Shown here: positions 12,602 through 25,415 of the stretch, piece by piece | Numbering within the stretch: the stretch's first letter is position 1 | How the letters are laid out: each line of letters begins with the position of its first letter | NCBI RefSeq assembly: GCF_004664715.2 | Contig: NC_051069.1 | Coordinates: 78,638,647-78,702,646, forward strand | Reading direction: 5' to 3' | Source of the DNA: Peromyscus leucopus | Taxonomy: Eukaryota; Chordata; Mammalia; Rodentia; Cricetidae | DNA length: 64,000 nt | Position numbers and translations under genes: made by a program | Notes under the pieces: generated by a model | The model's database searches: none | What the model was told of the DNA's origin: nothing | What the model saw: the letters and a program-made list of their open reading frames with translations, nothing else

Positions 12602-15600
12602 GTGAGTACCCAGCCCCCTGGGACCCCATCCACAGGGCAGGAGACAACTCTGTCCTTCTAGATCATCACAGCGAGGCAGCCTGTAAACCCCAGAGTCCCT
12701 GAGAGAAGAACAATCACTATGTGCTCATAGGAGAGAATGAGGTCTTTCTCTTTGCATACCCACTTTCCCTTTCAAAAGACAACACACCCACTCAGAAATG
12801 TCTCAAACTCCAGAAAAGCAGAAAACACTTAAAATGTCACCTGTCATTCTGTCCCCCAAAGACAATCACCCCAAACACTGTGGTGTTCCCATGCACATTT
12901 CCCTACACAGAGGTCCTGAGAGTGAGCATTTTCTTTTCCCATTTTTACATAACTGAAAACTTAGTGAGCTAAACAGTTTGAAGCTTTTTATAGCAGACAT
13001 TTCATTTGTTTGCTTACATTTGATTATTACATTATGCTGGTTGCTTTTTTGGTTGGTTGGTTGGTTTTTCTTTTTTATTGTTGTGAGGCAGGGTCTCTCT
13101 TGTATCCCTAACTGCCCTGGAACTTGCTGTGTAGACCAGGCTGGACTTGAACTGGTAGAGAAAGATATGCCTGCCTCTGCCTCCTGAGTACTGTGATTGA
13201 AGGCGTGCGCCCCCACACCTGGCAATGCTGTTACATTTAGAATATCATTGTAGGTGGAGCATTTTCTTCCTGCCCAGTTTTCTCACGCTGAGTTTTTTGG
13301 TGGCCGTATAATGTCCCAGTGTTCTTAACTATCCATACCATGGATCCAAGCAACCAGCTAGCTCTTCTGATTGGTTCTAAGCTGTTGCAAATTCTTGGGG
13401 GCATCTCCATGGGATAGGTTTCCAAAGGTTGAATTACTAGGACAAAGGCTGTGTCTTCATCTCCATTGCCTAGAAAGTGGTGCTGTCGGGTCCCAGGAAT
13501 GAGGCACAGCTGCACCCTTGCATGGTACCACACCTGTGCCAGGCTGGTCCCCCCCCCCCCCCCCCCGCTTTCTCACATTCTCACTTTGCTAAGGAAAGGT
13601 GGACACCAGTGTTCCCTTCACTACAGAGGGGAAGAGTCACTGAGGCCGCAGAGTCACAGTCAAAGCCGGACCAGATGTAGCTCTCCAAGTCCCCTCCACT
13701 CTTGAGATACTTCAAAGACTCTACTTTGTGGGGCGGGGGAGATAATTCTTGTCAGTAAAGTGCTTGCCTCAGAGGGATGATGGCCTGAGTGCAGTCCCCA
13801 GAAGCCACACAAACAGCTGGACTCAGGAGAGACAGTACTTACAACTCCTGCAGAGGACTCAGGTCTGTCCTCAGCCACCCACATGGAGGCTAACAACTGT
13901 CTGTCACTCCAGTTTCCAGGGGAAATCTGATGCCCCCTTCTGGCCACCATGGGTACTGCATGCACATGGTATATTTACATATAGGCAAAACAGGAATGAA
14001 AAATGAGGACATGGTTTCTTCCCAGATATGGTTGAGAGAAGGTTTTTTATCATAGATATAAAGAGAAAACAGACATGTGGAAGGGCTCAGACTGAACCGG
14101 GCCATGAGAGGAGAGAGAGGAGAGGAGAGTGAGAGAGGAAGAGGAGAGAGGAAAGAGGAATGGGTCAAGAGAGGAGCCAGGAGCCACCAGACCAAGAGAG
14201 CACACAGCCAGAATGGCTGAGTTATATAGGGAAGAGAAACGGAGGGAAGGGACATGAGTCTCGGGGCCTGGAGACCTTTAGGGTAGGGGCTGGGGTGGGC
14301 AGTGGTTAGGGTAGGGGCTGGGGTGGGTGGGCAGTGGTTAGGGTAGGGGCTGGGGTGGGCAGTGGTTAGGGTAGGGGCTGGGGTGGGTGGGCAGTGGTTA
14401 GGGTAGGGGCTTGGGTGGGTGGGCAGTGGTTAGGGTAGGGGCTGGGGTGGGCAGTGTTTAGGGTAGGGGCTGGGGTGGACAGTGCTGTGAAGAGTAAAGA
14501 CTCTGTAATGGGTAGTTGCCTTGCTGGGGGAATCTGGCAGGACAGTGTCCACCATGGAATGTTAATAGGCACCTCAGTTAGCCATTTGTCCCGGTTTCTT
14601 TGAGACCTCACAAAACACATCTATAAAGTAAAAATAAATAAACTTATTTTTTTTTTAAGTTGGACTCAATGGCATGCAGTTATATTCGCAGTCAGTGCTG
14701 GGGAGGCAGAGACAGGTGGGTCCCTGGGCTTTCTGGCCAGCCTAATGAGCAAGCCCTGGGTACCAGTAAGAAAACCTTACCTCAGAAAACAAGGCCAATG
14801 CCTCCTAAGGAATGACAGCAAAGGTTGAATTCTGGCTTTCACATACAAGCCCAGAGAGGTGCACTGCATGTGCTCACACACACATGTACCCACACACACA
14901 TACACACACACATGTACCCACACACACACACACACACACACATACACACACACTGCCTCTCACAGAGACACTTGGAGTTGAAGTAGGGGCTGGCCACACT
15001 CCACATAGACCCACCATGAGATCAAAGTGTGATCTATACCAAAGCTGTCTTCTTCGGTTGGAGATGATTCCCGGAGCAGCTCCCCTGGGAGCCACAGCCA
15101 CCAGGGTATGGGACTCCGCACCATCTCTCTAAGCCCCTTCAGTCACAGCTGCCACAAGACAGCCCACCTCTGTGAACCCACTTCTGCTCATGGGTAGGGC
15201 ATGCGTAACCCCCAAAGAGGGATCTCTCTGGAGTGGGGATTTGAACCCGGCACATAGCTTCTCTGGGTAGGCCAATGGGCCAAAGGCCTGGGGACGTCTA
15301 GCCCCAGGGTCCCTCCTGCCTGCTGACCCCACCTGCCCCGCAGCCGACCTGTTCGACATCCTGCTGCCCATGCTCAACATCTACCAGGAGTTCGTCCGCA
15401 ACCACCAATACAGCCTCCAGATCCTAGCTCACTGCAAGCAGAACCGGGACTTTGACAAGCTTCTCAAGCAGTACGAGGCCAAGCCAGACTGTGAGGAGCG
15501 CACGCTGGAGACCTTCCTCACCTACCCTATGTTCCAGGTGGCTGCCATGACCTTCACGGGAGCAGGCTGGGGCGGGGGCACGGAGGGTTCACCTGGCAGG

Positions 15601-18600
15601 ACACAGTCCCCAACAACCCCGGCAGGTGGAGAGCCAGCTGACCACGCATGTACTTGTCCACTCCAGCAGTGGGGAAGGTGAGGGGGCCGTCCCTGGAGAC
15701 AGTCCCATGGGGGTCCCTATCTTCCTGGCTCTCCGGGCAGATCAGACACAGCCTGCTTTCCTCCTCAGCCCGCTGGGTTCAAAGGACCATTCTTGCCTCC
15801 TCTGTCTCGCCTTCTGTCTCTCTCTCATTGCCCCACATCTCTCGTCTGCCGTCACTGTCTCTACCCGCTTTCCCTGCCCCTCCTTGGCTCCCTGTCCCTC
15901 TCTGTCTTTCCACCCATCATCCTTCATCTCTCCGCCTCTGTCCCTCCGTGTCCCCTGCCACTCACAGATCCCCAGGTACATCCTGACACTCCACGAGCTG
16001 CTGGCCCACACACCTCATGAGCACGTGGAGCGCAACAGCCTGGACTATGCCAAATCCAAACTAGAGGAACTGTCCAGGTGAGTGCCTGGCCACGGTGCCG
16101 AGGGTGGGCAGGGCAGGGCTGAGAGTTTCCTCAGGAGGGGGATCTGAAGGAGGGCATAGCCTGCCTCACTTCAAAGAAGTGGGTCCCCTGACTGACCTGT
16201 TCAGCTTACACACAGGCCTGGGTGAAACAGCATGGGCTGGGGGCCGTCCCCGGCAGAGATGGGGTCTGCAGAGCCCTGAGCATTCAACTGGACCCATCAC
16301 CCTCAAGAGGGAGTTCGCAGCAACTTTCCACACCTGTTTCCCCTCTTTTTCAGTCAAACCTGTAGTGAGCCAGGTGTGGTGCTAGACATCTATAATCCCA
16401 GTACTCAGAAGGCAGAAGTAGGAAGGTCAGATGTTCAAAGCCAGCCTCTACTCCATGCAAGTTGTAAGCCAACCTAAGATACATAAGACCTTATTTTTTT
16501 TTTTAATGTTGTAAACAAAAACAAGGCTGGAGATCTAGCTTAATTGACCGAGTGCTTGCCCGGCATGCATGAAGCTTTGTGATCAATGTCCAGTACTACA
16601 TAAAACCAGGTATGTTAACCTGTTAACTCCAGCACTTTCGAAAAGGAGGCAGGAGGATCGGAAGTTCAAATTTCAAGGCTACCCTGGAATCCCTGAGACC
16701 CTGTCTCAAAAAAACAAGCAAAAACTGTGGTGATAAGAGCTCCCCAAGGCTGGGGGTTCCAGGTGACTAGCCCTTGTGTGCCCAGGTTCCCATCAACAGT
16801 AGGAAGTGACAGGTGGAGACACTGTGGCCATTTCAGACACTTGAGTCCTCAAGTCCAGACCCGTCACCTACTCCCCTCTCTGTCCTGCAGTCCAGGGGCG
16901 TCTTCCTCTGCAAAAGCAGCCACAGGAGGAGGGGGGCCTTCACACCCCACCGAGGTTCTGGGGAGGTGGGAAGTGGTCTAGATTGGAACTGGAGCTTAAA
17001 GACAGAGTTAGTAGGATTTCCCGATGGGCTGGATGGGGGAATGAGAAAAGACCAGTGATTCCAGACCTGTGGGGCTTTAACCAAGCCAGGGTGTGTTAGC
17101 AGGTCAAGAGCTTGCCTGGGGATCACATGGAGCTTGACATGCCATTAGATACCCAAGTGGAGGAGACGGGAAAGGAGGGCTCTAGAGTCTGGAATGGAGA
17201 TCTGTCATCAGTTCAGTGACAATCCCAGCGCTATGAGATTGCCCCAGGAGTGACTTCAAACAGGAAGACACCAGAGCCTAGGATTGAGCCTGGGTGGGGG
17301 TCACAACAAGAGATGGGCCCTGTGGTCAGACAAAGGGGATTAGGGGTGAGGGGCAGGGAGGCTCAGCTTCCTGAAGCCAGCAAAGGCTGGCCAGGCAGGT
17401 CTCAGCTCCAAGCTAGGCAGTAGGACAGGCAGGGGACGGGCTGCCTAGCCTGATCCTGCTGAGACCCAGCTGAGTTACTGGACATGAGGGAGGACCAGAG
17501 AAGGCATAGTATCAAGGTGTGACTGCCGGAGGACAAAGCCAATGGCAGGAGAAAAGGACCCCCTCTGTCTTTCCTGTTCAGGAACCAAATCCTACACGCT
17601 CCTCCCTCCCCAGGGGGGAAAAAGCCTAGAATGCCCCCTGAGGTTCTTCATCATTGAGAGACGCAGGTCCTGGAGCAAACGGGGGCGCAGATGGCCTGAG
17701 AGGCCAAGGTCATTGGCCAAAACCTAGGTATGCATCCTCTGCTTCCTTCCAACACCTGAGCCTTCACCTGAGCCCAGCCCAAAGGGCGCATTGGAGTCTT
17801 CTCTCGTCCTCCCTCCATGGAGTCCTGGCAGGACTGAAACCATGAGATAGCCAAAGTCTGCCCAGGCTAGGCATCATACCTCCTCCATCAGATAGCTCTG
17901 CCCAGGCTGGGGACCACACCTCCTTCTCCAGTCAACACCAGCTACTTATTCTCAGAACTAAAATACTTCTCCAACACCCCCAGCCGCACTATCTCTAAGG
18001 GCCAGGCCTTCGTTTTGTGATAACACAGACCATCAACTCCAGTCCCTCAAGGCCCCTCAAAGGTCACCCTAGCCATGTGTGCACGTGGGACCCGAACTCC
18101 TTCTGAAGCAGAACTTGCACTGTAGGCCGCTCTTGTCACGTCTGCCTGCCACTCTGGAGTCGCCCCTCCGTGCCTTTGTATCAAGCATTCCCCAGCAATA
18201 CTTCACCCTCACCATGAGAAATGCTCTCTCTGCCACCGGCCACTTCTCAGACAGGACCCCATCTCCAGGAACTGGGCTTCTAAGAAACACATTTCTGATC
18301 CAGAAAGGGGGAAACTGAGGCTTCTAGAGAATCAAGGCAGTCTAGATGTCCCGGAGAGTTTGAGCTAAAAAGGGAGTCCTAGACCAGGCAAACAGTAAAC
18401 GGAAAGGCTGGTGCTTACCTCTTCTCCAGCATTCTGCATACAGGGAACTGGGGGTCCGATGGCTCGGGGCTTGAGCGGTCTGCTCATGTTAGAGCCCACC
18501 CAAGCAGCGTCTGCTTCCCTGAAGTTAAACCATACATGGTCACCAGTCCTGTTGGTGACATTGACGTAGAATTTCAGAAATTGGCAGAAGCCGGGCTGGT

Positions 18601-21600
18601 GGTGGCGCACACCTTTAACCCTAGCACTTGGGAAGCAGACAGGTGGATCTCTGTGAGTTTGAGGCCAGCCTGGTCTACAGAGAAAGTTCTAGGACAGCCA
18701 GGGCTATACAAAGACACCCTGTCTCGAAAAACAAAACAGAACAAAAATCCGGCAGAAAAGCGTAAGATGTGATCTTCTTGAAGTGGGTGGGGTATTCTTC
18801 CAGAGCTCTCCCTTTCCCAAAAGTATTCTTTGCTTTCCTAAAAAGCCTGGAAAACCACCAGGGCAAAAGTGCCAGAGAACCCTTTTTTTCCCCCTCATGC
18901 GCCTTTTTTTTTTTTTTTTTTTTTTCAAAGTAATTAAATGGCACCATCTCCTGGACACTCTGGGAGTTGCAGAAGAGAGAGAGGAACAAATTCTTTTCTC
19001 CTCCCAGAAGGCAGGTAGATAGAAGGTGAAGGCCAGTCTTTCTCTGAGCCTACAGAATTGGCAGGGGCTCCCAAATCTGGCCAGCCTAGGGCCCATGCAA
19101 CATTAAAAGCGCCTCCATACAAAGATATGGTAGAAATATCTAGGGCATAGCGGTAATGGTAGAGCACTTGAGTTCAAGACCTTGAGTTCAATTCCCAGCA
19201 AGGGGGAGAGGACAGCCTGAGGAAAAGAATGCAGGGGTATGAACTTTGCTTGATGTACGGATGAGAATAGTGTATCGTGAGACATAAGTAACAAAAAAAA
19301 AGTGTCTTGGGCTCACATCTCCCTCCTTGGCTGGACCTGCTATCTATCTTCCAATGTTCAACATTGAAATATGACTGGCCTGCTTCCTAGCTGCCAGTTT
19401 CCATTTCAGTTTTTCCTAAAATAAGCACCTGGCTCCTTGGGCTGCCAGGGTATTAAACCAGGTGGAGCCTGGGCAGTGTCTTGCATACAACTGGCACTCA
19501 ATAGATACACATCGCCTTCACCTTCTTAGCTACAGGTCCCACCCCCAAGCTTCTCTTCTTAGGTCTGCCCAGAGCGCACAGCATCCCCCTCCCTGGAAGT
19601 GGGACAGCATGTCTCTTCCTTTCTGTCTCCCAGGATCATGCACGATGAAGTCAGTGAGACGGAGAACATCCGGAAAAACCTGGCCATCGAGCGCATGATC
19701 ATCGAGGGCTGTGAGATCCTCCTTGACACCAGCCAGACCTTTGTGCGACAAGGTAGGGCAGCTGCCCTGTGCCCCCATCGAGGGGTCCCTGGAAGAGGGG
19801 CAGCACTTGGGGACATCCCCAGGGGACTTGGTTGCAGCTGTGATTGTGGAGTGTTCTGGGAGTGCAATAGCTCTACACGGAAGCAGGAACTATAGACACA
19901 CCTGAAGATACTAATGCTTCTCAGTTCCCCTCATGCCAAGGATGAGTCTGCTACCTCGACTGGCCTTGGGCTTTTTGTTGCAAGCACTGGCCTGTTCTTT
20001 GGGGAGAAAGTGGGAGACAGGATAAGGACAGAGAGTGACTGGCTCTGGGAATGGCAGGTGTTGGGAGAGAAGCCTATGCACAGCTGTTCTCACTGAGGTT
20101 GGTCTTCTCACCTCTGGCTCTTGCTTACTTTGAGAGTGGGTCTGGAAGGTATGGCTGTTGAACTCCTGACGGCTCAGAGACATCAAAGGTGTGATGCATT
20201 TGAAGGTCACCTCATGAAGCTTTCATGTTCTGTGGGAAACTCGGCACTTGCTTGTGTGCCTCAGATGGATCTCTGCCCCCAATATAGATGTCCAGCATCC
20301 CCTCTACCCAGCGCTGGAGTTCTCTAACTAGTAAATAACCTTCTGAGAGGCTCACGCTGGTCTATACCTCAGAATCTGGCCTCTGGGGAGGGCCTGATAT
20401 CCATTGTGTTTCATGGATGGTGGCTGCATGTGGCCCCCAAGGCCCTTCCTGGGAGCCACCTGTGACACAGGAAGCCCAGAGACAGCTTTCTCTCTGTCTC
20501 CCTGAGTTGCACAAGACATGATCAATGCCAGAAGCATTTTCCTGGAGCTTCTTTCTGCCTTTCTGAAGAAAACCCTGGAAAGAAGCCCCTCCTAGAGTAG
20601 GCAGTCCCTGCCCCACCCCCACCCCCCACCCCACACACAGAGAAATCCAGAAGCTGCTCTATCACCCAGCAGAAGCACTTCCCCCTCTGTGCTGGAGCAG
20701 GACCTGGAGCCCCTCCCAGCCCTTCCCACTTTTTAGCCACATAGCCAACACTGACCCCTGCCCTGTGTGCACCAGGTCCCCATGGGGTTCCAAGGTCCCC
20801 AGAGAATGGAGCCAACCCCACCCTGCAGAAGAAGACCTGTCACCAGTGGACATCCAAGATGCAGCAGACACAGCGCAGGGCAGGGGAGTCAAGGGAGGGG
20901 GCTTTCCCAAAGAGGCTAGGCAATGTGGTCTAGGATTGAAGACAGTGGGGAAGGAACCGGTAGGAGGGCACGTGTTGTGTGGGATGCCCAGAGTAGAGAC
21001 AGCCAGCAATGGCTTTCTCTTGCAATACACTGAGGATCACATGCTCAGTCTGGGCTCAGAAGTTAAGTGCCGTGATTGATTGGCGATATCTGCTGTGGCC
21101 ACAGCTATGCAATATATCACGCTAATCCACAAGAGCCCGCCTCCAGCTCCCCATTTGTTCAGCTTCATTGTTCAGTGACATTTGCAGACCTCAGCCCAGC
21201 TCTCCATTTCTTTTAGAGCCCCTTTGCTTGCCAAGACCTTGGTCCCTGGCTGGGGGGTTGTGAGGTCCTGTATAGGGCTCTCCTTACCCCCACCACCTGG
21301 TTCTGAGGCTGGGCGGGGGAACAGTAACCAGGGTATTTGGACTGCCTTGCTCCACGGCCACTTGTAGCCGCGCCTCAACCTCCAAGGCTGGGCCAGAGGG
21401 TGGTGTCATTGGTGTCATCGGAGGGCAGGCTCAGAGCCTCCTCACCACCACCCCTGCTCCCACAGGTTCCCTCATCCAGGTGCCCATGTCAGAAAAGGGC
21501 AAGATCACCAGGGGGCGCCTGGGATCTCTGTCCCTTAAGAAAGAGGGCGAACGGCAGTGCTTCCTGTTCTCCAAGCACCTCATCATCTGCACCAGAGGCT

Positions 21601-21765
21601 CTGGAGGGAAACTGCACCTGACCAAGGTAAGGCCATGGGGGAGGAGCAGCAAGGCCCGGGGCTCAGGTGCACGGGCTCCGCCGTCACCACGGGGCTGGAG
21701 GTTCATGGTCCAGCCGGGTGCTGAAGCACTTAGGTGGGCCTTTGTGAGTATGTGAGCATACACCT

Positions 21766-21796
<31 letters not shown>

Positions 21797-21989
21797 CACA
21801 CGCACACGCACGCATGCACGCACCTTGGCTAAGCTGAGGGTGGGAATGAGCTGAACACCCCCTGGTATCTCCTACTGAAGAGATAGATCATAGGAACTGG
21901 AAAGGTAGTGTCAAGCCCCAGAGACTCCCACAGCTGGCCAGGAGTTCTGACGAGCCCTCCTTTAAGGCACAAGTATGAGCATATGATTG

Positions 21990-22040
<51 letters not shown>

Positions 22041-25000
22041 TGTGGATAGAGGTGTTGGGGAGAGTGGACAGAATGGAGGGTCCCCTCCAGCCTAGGATTA
22101 GAGCAACACAAAGCATCTTTCCCTGTCATCTCCAGGCAAAGATTCTCAGACACCGCCTCCTCGGTCACGGGAAGCCTTCCTCGGGTCAGGTGACCCCGGG
22201 AGGCTGCTGAACGGTGGTCACCACATGTGCCCTCTTGTAGCACAAGCTCGGCGGCCTGGCTCATGCCAGCAGGGGGAAGGGAAGAAGCATCTCAGACCCC
22301 AGGGCGTTGGTTCCTGCCATGTACTCAACTGCCCAGCCTTCCCTCTTCTCTGGCAAACCGCCTTCGGGTCCTTGAGACCTACCCAAATGCAGCTCTTCTG
22401 TAAAGCCTGGGGCACACGCCAAAACTACTGCTCCCCAACACAACTCACAGCTGGTCCCATTGCTCTGAACCCCAGCAGGCCCCAACCCCGTCACACATGG
22501 GACCCTGCCAATGCCCTTGCCCTGTGTGCATCAGTTAAACAGATAACCGTCCCCGGAGGAACACTGCATGAGGGATCGGACAGTGGGCTGACAGCGCCTA
22601 TGCATTTGCTGTGCTGATTTCAAGACCTCGTCTCTCTCCGATGCCATCTCATACCATGTCCATCCCGTGCGAGCAGATGGGATTTCAAATGTGAACATGA
22701 GGCAGCCTGGAAAGGAAGGGACAGAAGGTGCCCTTAATTAAGTGAGAGCATCCGGAAAGCCCTTCCTTTGGGGACCCGGAGGCCTGGTCCGTAGCCTCCT
22801 GTTGAGCTATTAGATCAAGCGCTGGCTTCAGGGGAATCCCCTGCTTATGTTAACATGTCAACAAATTAGCTGGTTGGCTGCACATGGAGAAATTAATTTA
22901 CAAATATTAAACACTCTAGCTCCAACCAAATTATGTGTCAAGGGAGGCTTTCATTAATTGTTAGCCCCAATGTCTCTGGCCAGGTCGGGAGGGTCAGGTC
23001 TCCTGTCCCTCAGCAGTGGGGTGAGCACGGGCAGGTTGCACTGGAGACACGACGGCAATTTCTTGATCTGAGGCTGGAAGTTCATGTTTTTATGTTGGTT
23101 ATTTTCATTTGTTTATTTTTGAGTTTTAAATAGTTAGCCTGGAAGCTGGAGACATGGTGACCAGAGGAGAGTCCCTGCTGCTCTTCTGGACCACTCCAGT
23201 TTGGTTCTCAGTACTCACGTCAGATGGCTCAGTACGGCCTGTAACTCCAGCTCCAAAGGATCTGACTTCCTCCTCTGGCTTCCATGGGCACCTGCAAACA
23301 TGTTACCTGCACACACATGTTACATGCACACATACACATGCACAGACACACAAAATAAAAATAATTTTTTGAAGGATAGCTCCTAGAAAAACACAGCATC
23401 TGAGAGCTGCTGTGTGTGTACCAGGCAGACCTCAGACAAGTCATGTGACCTCACTAAGCCTCAATTTCCTTATCTGCATAATGGATATGAAAATACTACC
23501 CAAGAATGCTGAGGGAGTCCCAGTGCCTGGTACATTAAATTCTCAGTAAGCTAACAGTCATTGTAAACCCTATGATAATGAGCTTGTCCTATTACTGACC
23601 GCAAGGCCTCCAATAACAATTACCATGGCCAGTCCCTGTCCCAAGTGTTTCACATATATTTAATTCCTAGAACGCCTCTCAGGCAGACACTATCACTTTC
23701 CCAGTTCACAGATAAAGGAAGTAAAACAGGCCAGTAAGAGCGTGCCAGCTGGGGTGCCGCTTGGTGGTAGAGTGCTGGCCTAGCATGCAGAAGGCCTTGG
23801 GTTCCAACCTCAGCACCGCAAATGAATAAGGGAATGTCAGAGCTTGATGGGATCGGGGATTCCAAGATTGTTAAGCCCCTTGAAATCACAGGGCAAGGTT
23901 ACTGTTCAGAAGTCCTGGGAACTTCTCCAGGCCACTAGAGAAGGAAGCAAGAAGCAGACCCCAGGGCCTGGGAATCCCCCCCAATGCTCTCCTCACATGT
24001 GGCAGCCTCTATAGCATGAGACCATAAGAATCCAGGCAAGCAGTTAAAAATAAATTCTGAGTTTCGTAACAAAAAAAGTGGGCAGCCTGCCCGGTATTTT
24101 CATATATAGATCAGTCACGTGGCTGGGTCTATATTAACAGCAGTTACTGTAGGACAAACACTTCCTGCCTCCCATTTGCAGTGGGTCAGGAGGTCAGGAG
24201 CGACTTCGAAGTGGTCTTGGCCCAGGGCACCAGTTGGCAGCAGCATTGTCTGCCCGGCCACGGTGTTCTAAAAGCTTACCCAACCAAGATGGCTCATACA
24301 CAGAACTCCTGGCGGGAGACCTCGGTTCTTCACCTCTGCCCACAACACGGCACCCGCCTCCCTTGAGACAGGTGATCCAGGAGAGAACCAGGGGGCAAGC
24401 GGAGGCTGCAGTCCCCAGAGCCACATGCCTTCATTTGATTCTTTTTATTCAACTCTGATCGCAGCCCAGCCCTCCCCTAAGAGGAAGAGGGTTCTGCTTC
24501 CACTTTCAGGGGAAGGTGCTGAGGTTGGAACCCAAGGCCTTCTGCATGCTAGGCCAGCGCTGTACCACCAAGCCACACCCCAGCTGAACCCAGCCCCCAC
24601 CTAAGGGGAAGAGGGTTCTGCTTCCACTTTCAAAAGGGGGTTCCAAAGCACCTGCGCATAGGAAGACTGCCACCGGATTCCCTTCTCACTAGCGTCAAAG
24701 GGAGAGGTGCCCTTCCTTTACTCCTGATAACAGGAAATGAACTCTTGACCTGGGACTGGAACAAGGGCCCTGAGGCTTCCTCAGGACCCCACCAGTAGCT
24801 GACCAGGTGATTTAAGGAGCCATTTAACCTCTCTGACTTCACTTCCGAATCCATAAAATGGGGTGAGCAATACAGACAATGGACCCATAAAGCTGGGCTG
24901 TTTCACCCTTGGTATCCGGAGGGATTGGCCAAGAACAGGGGGTATGATGTAATTCTCAGAGATGATGATGTGGCAAGAAGAAGCCCAACAGGACAGATTC

Positions 25001-25367
25001 TGGATTTATCTGCCCACAGTTTGACCTCAGCCTCCAGGGTTGGTTTCCCTGAGAAAATCTCATTTCACCCACCTCAGCAGACCTTGTAAAAGGAAGCTAA
25101 GGTCCTTGCCTGCAAAGCAAAATGCCCACTCGGCATATGCTCCACACACACACACGTACATGGATGTGTGGCTGCTTAGTGTAGAGGCCCCTCCAACCCT
25201 GATGTTCTGGGACTCCCGCTCTAGCGCATGGACTCCTGGTCCAAAAATGGTGCCTGCTGCTCTTTTTCAGAATGGAGTCATATCCCTCATCGATTGCACC
25301 TTAATGGAGGAACCAGAAAACACAGAGGAGGAAGGTCAGTGTACAAGCTGCTTATGTGTGTGCATGC

Positions 25368-25415
<48 letters not shown>

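Larger units (their letters stand above)
12602..15343 (+). other. Intron with B1, SINE, G-rich minisatellite and CA repeat
   Basis: Holds an antisense B1 (13046-13222), an 18-base C run, a SINE, a purine-rich GAGA stretch (about 14100-14160), a G-quadruplex-prone minisatellite (14278-14484) and an imperfect CA array (14876-14953). No coding sequence was seen. Confidence 0.85.
16078..19633 (+). other. Intron with B1, B4 and ID-type SINEs
   Basis: Contains a degenerate B1-like copy (16366-16490), a B4 (16525-16722), a B1 (18590-18752), a poly-T run (18904-18926) and an ID-like piece (19148-19203). The stretch 16730-18580 has no feature I can name. The acceptor is tgtctcccag. Confidence 0.85.
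21627..25270 (+). other. Intron with CA/GT arrays, B3, paired ID elements, possible regulatory patches
   Basis: Holds a CA array (21762-21818), a GT array (21994-22039), a B3 (23141-23368), MIR-like remnants and two ID copies in opposite orientation (23752-23820, 24518-24586). The stretch 22730-22965 is repeat-free and AT-balanced with several TAAT cores; see findings. No exon was recognised. Confidence 0.8.
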
